From an uncultured Ruminococcus sp. (GTDB lineage Bacteria > Bacillota > Clostridia > Oscillospirales > Ruminococcaceae), in the NCBI GenBank assembly GCA_900545345.1, contig UQYQ01000014.1, positions 1 to 57,123 of the forward strand: a stretch of DNA of 57,123 nucleotides, given 5' to 3'. The translations under genes and the position numbers were made by a program. The notes beneath the pieces are model-generated. The model was not told the origin of the DNA. It searched no databases and saw nothing but the letters and a program-made list of their open reading frames with translations. Of this stretch, positions 54,884-57,123 are shown piece by piece; position 1 is the first letter of the stretch; each line of letters starts with the position of its first letter.

Positions 54884-56899
54884 TTATAAAGAATAAATTT
54901 TGTTTAAAACCTCTGATTTTGCAAGATCTGCTTTTTTTGAAACTTCAACAATATGTACCTCTTGTCTTGATTCAATAATTTTTATAAGCCCAAGCTCACT
55001 GAAAGTGTCAAGACAAATACGAAGTTTAAAATAATTCATAGACTGAGTGTTAAACTTCATAAACAGCTTATCAATTGAAACCCGTCTTATTGCTTTAATA
55101 TACTTATAAATCTTTACAAGCTCATCTCTGGTAGGTTTAACTCGGTGTATTACATTCTGAGGAACTGCTTCTCCCCGTCTATAAGACTCATAACATGTTT
55201 TTGCAGCAAAATATTGTTTTGCGGAAATACCATGATTTCTGAAATCCACAACTTTGATAGTCAATTGGCTTCTGCCACCATATTCTGAAGCTTCCATATT
55301 AACAAGCATGTCAATTTTATCATTCACATTAAAAGGCAGCTCTGATACATTTCTCGAAAACATAAGTGCAGTCTGATAAACACCGTCATATGAAAACTCT
55401 ATCTTTGAATGCTTTCCCTGAGAAAGAGGAATAATCTTTCTGACAACTGCACCTATTATAGCAAATACAGGCATTTTATTTCCTTCACCATAAGGCTCTA
55501 ATAACTTTAAGCTTTCTGCCATTTTAATGTCAAAATCGCCTGCTCTCAGCAGTTTATCTGCTGTCATTATCATTCCGCTTAGTTTATCACAAGACTGAGA
55601 AAATTCCGAAACCTTCTTAATAAACTTGGGAATATTTTCAGCCTTTATTGTAAGACCGCCTGCACAGCTGTGACCGCCGTATTTTATCAAAATATCTTCA
55701 CATGATTTAAGGCACTTGTAAACATTAAATCCCTCAAAGCTTCTTGCAGAACCCCGGCCTGTTCCGTTTTCATCAACAGATATTATAAAATTCGGCTTTC
55801 CGTAAAGTTCCATTAATCTTGAAGAAACAATTCCTATTACACCATGGTGCCAGCCTTTTCCGCTGATTACCAATACCTTTTCATTTAATATTCCGGGATT
55901 TAAGTCTATATATTCAAAAATATCCTTCAATATCAAAAGTTCAGTTTCTTTTCGCTGATTATTAAGCAGCATAAGATTATCTATATCAAATTTAGCACTT
56001 TCGTCTTCGGAAATTAAAGCATTAACAGCTGTTTTAGCAGAACCGAATCTGCCTGCTGCATTAATTCTGGGTGCTATTCCGAAAGCAACAGAAGTTGAAG
56101 TAACATTATTCTTATTTATTCCGCACTTGTCAAGCAAATAAAGCAAACCTAAGCTTTCGCTGTTTTGAAACATACGAAGTCCGTTTTTGACTAAAGTTCT
56201 GTTTTCGCCCTTTAAAGGAACTATATCTGCTATAGTCCCAACAGCCGCTAAATCTGAAAACTGTTCTGAAATTATCGAGTAATCTCCGTCCAGCGCTGCA
56301 CAAAGCTTAAATGCTACCCCTACACCGGCTAAATCTTTAAATGACGACGGACAATCTTCTCTATGAGGATTGACAACTGCGTCAGCCAACGGAAGCTCAT
56401 CGCCCGGCTGATGATGGTCGGTTATTACCAAATCAATTCCGAGTTGTTTTATATATTTCGCTTCCTCAATTGCCGATATTCCGTTATCAACAGTAATAAT
56501 AAGTGAAACGCCCTGTTCTTTGAGTCTGTCAACTGCATTAGTGTTCATTCCGTATCCCTCGTCACGATGAGGAATATAATACATTACATTTGCTCCGCTG
56601 AAATCAAGGTATTTAACTAAAATAGCAGTCGATGTTACACCGTCACAGTCATAATCTCCATAAACACAAATCAGATCACCGCTGTCTATTGCCCGGGAAA
56701 TAATTTTAACTGCCTGAGGCATATCTTTAAGCAGCATAGGGTCTGAAAAATCGTCGCTGTTAAAAAAATCAACGAGCATTTCCATATTATCGTATCCTCT
56801 TGATACAAGTACCTCAGCACACAGTGAAGTTAAGTCGCTTTTTTTCAAAATTTCATTCACTTTTTGCATATCAGGTTTATTAATTTCCCAGCGTTTCAT
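54884..56899 (-). CDS. recJ: Single-strand DNA-specific exonuclease RecJ
   Basis: 671 residues. The DHH phosphoesterase motifs VYGDYDCDGVTSTAI and DHHQPGDELP and the DHHA1 motif GGHSCAGGLTIK are intact, with a C-terminal helical extension typical of Firmicutes RecJ. It degrades 5' single strands in recombination and mismatch repair, so it complements MutS/MutL of this genome. It is preceded by its own promoter with a palindrome at the -35 box. Confidence 0.95.
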   Translation of the reverse strand: MKRWEINKPDMQKVNEILKKSDLTSLCAEVLVSRGYDNMEMLVDFFNSDDFSDPMLLKDMPQAVKIISRAIDSGDLICVYGDYDCDGVTSTAILVKYLDFSGANVMYYIPHRDEGYGMNTNAVDRLKEQGVSLIITVDNGISAIEEAKYIKQLGIDLVITDHHQPGDELPLADAVVNPHREDCPSSFKDLAGVGVAFKLCAALDGDYSIISEQFSDLAAVGTIADIVPLKGENRTLVKNGLRMFQNSESLGLLYLLDKCGINKNNVTSTSVAFGIAPRINAAGRFGSAKTAVNALISEDESAKFDIDNLMLLNNQRKETELLILKDIFEYIDLNPGILNEKVLVISGKGWHHGVIGIVSSRLMELYGKPNFIISVDENGTGRGSARSFEGFNVYKCLKSCEDILIKYGGHSCAGGLTIKAENIPKFIKKVSEFSQSCDKLSGMIMTADKLLRAGDFDIKMAESLKLLEPYGEGNKMPVFAIIGAVVRKIIPLSQGKHSKIEFSYDGVYQTALMFSRNVSELPFNVNDKIDMLVNMEASEYGGRSQLTIKVVDFRNHGISAKQYFAAKTCYESYRRGEAVPQNVIHRVKPTRDELVKIYKYIKAIRRVSIDKLFMKFNTQSMNYFKLRICLDTFSELGLIKIIESRQEVHIVEVSKKADLAKSEVLNKIYSL

Positions 56900-56930
56900 A
56901 TAACTTTCCTTTCAGCATTTCTAAATATTA

Positions 56931-56959
56931 ATTATACCACTGTTCAAAAATATTTACAA
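56931..56959 (-). promoter_or_regulatory. Promoter of recJ-relA
   Basis: Minus strand TTGTAA, 17-base spacer ending GTGG, TATAAT (extended -10 TGGTATAAT). Transcription would start about 25 nt before the recJ ATG. Confidence 0.8.
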
Positions 56960-56970
56960 TAGTAAATATT
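56949..56970. promoter_or_regulatory. Palindrome over the recJ -35 box
   Basis: Exact 9-bp arms AATATTTAC and GTAAATATT with a 4-base centre overlap the -35 element. The position suits a repressor operator; the regulator is unknown. Confidence 0.45.
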
Positions 56971-56989
56971 AATATAAAACATAAAAAAT

Positions 56990-57036
56990 TAACCCCAATT
57001 ATTAAACTTTCATGTCTAACAATTGGGGTTTTCTTT
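56990..57036. terminator. Bidirectional terminator near the right edge
   Basis: AACCCCAATT/AATTGGGGTT, a 10-bp stem with a 20-base loop and T-rich flanks on both strands. It ends the minus-strand gene that enters from the right. Confidence 0.85.
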
Positions 57037-57075
57037 ATTAATTTTCTGTACTCTTAATTTTATACCATAAACTAA

Positions 57076-57123
57076 TTACTTAGTTCTCTTTCTTGATATA
57101 ACATATCCTGCACCTAAAACTGC
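57076..57123 (-). CDS. C-terminal end of a membrane-anchored protein
   Basis: Fifteen codons and a TAA reading AVLGAGYVISRKRTK. A hydrophobic stretch followed by SRKRTK looks like the C-terminal membrane helix and basic stop-transfer tail of a cell-wall-anchored protein. Too little is present to know more; the gene continues beyond the window. Confidence 0.55.
   Translation of the reverse strand, partial: AVLGAGYVISRKRTK

Overview
The window looks like Firmicutes/Clostridia DNA from an anaerobic gut-type bacterium. It seems to have two compositional parts. Bases 1 to about 7,165 have a moderate GC content (low 40s percent in lines I counted) and carry a Lachnospiraceae-style set: yqfC, yqfD, phoH, ybeY, a SpoVB-like flippase, a GH20 hexosaminidase, a cytidylate-kinase-like protein and a PAP2 phosphatase. 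From about 7,181 onward the DNA is clearly AT-richer (about 30 percent GC in sampled lines) and gene content is Ruminococcaceae/Oscillospirales-like. The change falls in about 20 bp between rluD and the PAP2 gene, so a chimeric assembly or a recombination joint must be considered.

Region by region: (i) 7.2-23.2 kb is one long minus-strand housekeeping run, miaB-ylbF-mutS-mutL-miaA-hfq-(HlyD-like)-yggS-sepF-ylmH-divIVA-ileS-lspA-rluD, linking tRNA modification, mismatch repair, cell division and lipoprotein processing. It starts from a near-consensus promoter that lies back to back with the promoter of a plus-strand dnaD-dnaC pair. (ii) 25.5-29.2 kb holds tyrS, but its tyrosine T-box riboswitch (specifier UAC) lies about 2.1 kb upstream, with a radical SAM gene, a hypothetical gene, a palindrome-rich repeat and a GNAT acetyltransferase between them. 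sigG follows and implies endospore formation. (iii) 30.2-40.4 kb is a sortase-assembled pilus operon under a strong promoter: coiled-coil protein, signal peptidase, 1,593-residue adhesin (MPETG), major pilin (LPETG), class C sortase, FIVAR/Cna_B protein (LPQTG) and a second sortase.

(iv) 40.6-48.0 kb is the most unusual part. Downstream of rlmD (23S rRNA m5U methyltransferase) the same C-terminal tail of RlmD recurs: once just behind rlmD, once behind a TIR-domain gene, and as a shorter variant behind a fused restriction-modification gene pair. Each accessory gene block is followed by an rlmD 3' end in the same orientation, as expected if defence cassettes were repeatedly inserted at the rlmD 3' end and restored it each time. 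No recombinase is visible. A CatA-like acetyltransferase lies next to it.

(v) 48.0-56.9 kb returns to core genes on the minus strand: a small P-loop kinase, hemZ, a metallo-hydrolase, an OatA-like acyltransferase, relA/spoT and recJ. The window ends with a terminator and the last 15 codons of a membrane-anchored protein.

No tRNA, rRNA, CRISPR array, insertion sequence or integrase was recognised. Functional calls rest on reading motifs by eye; no database was searched.
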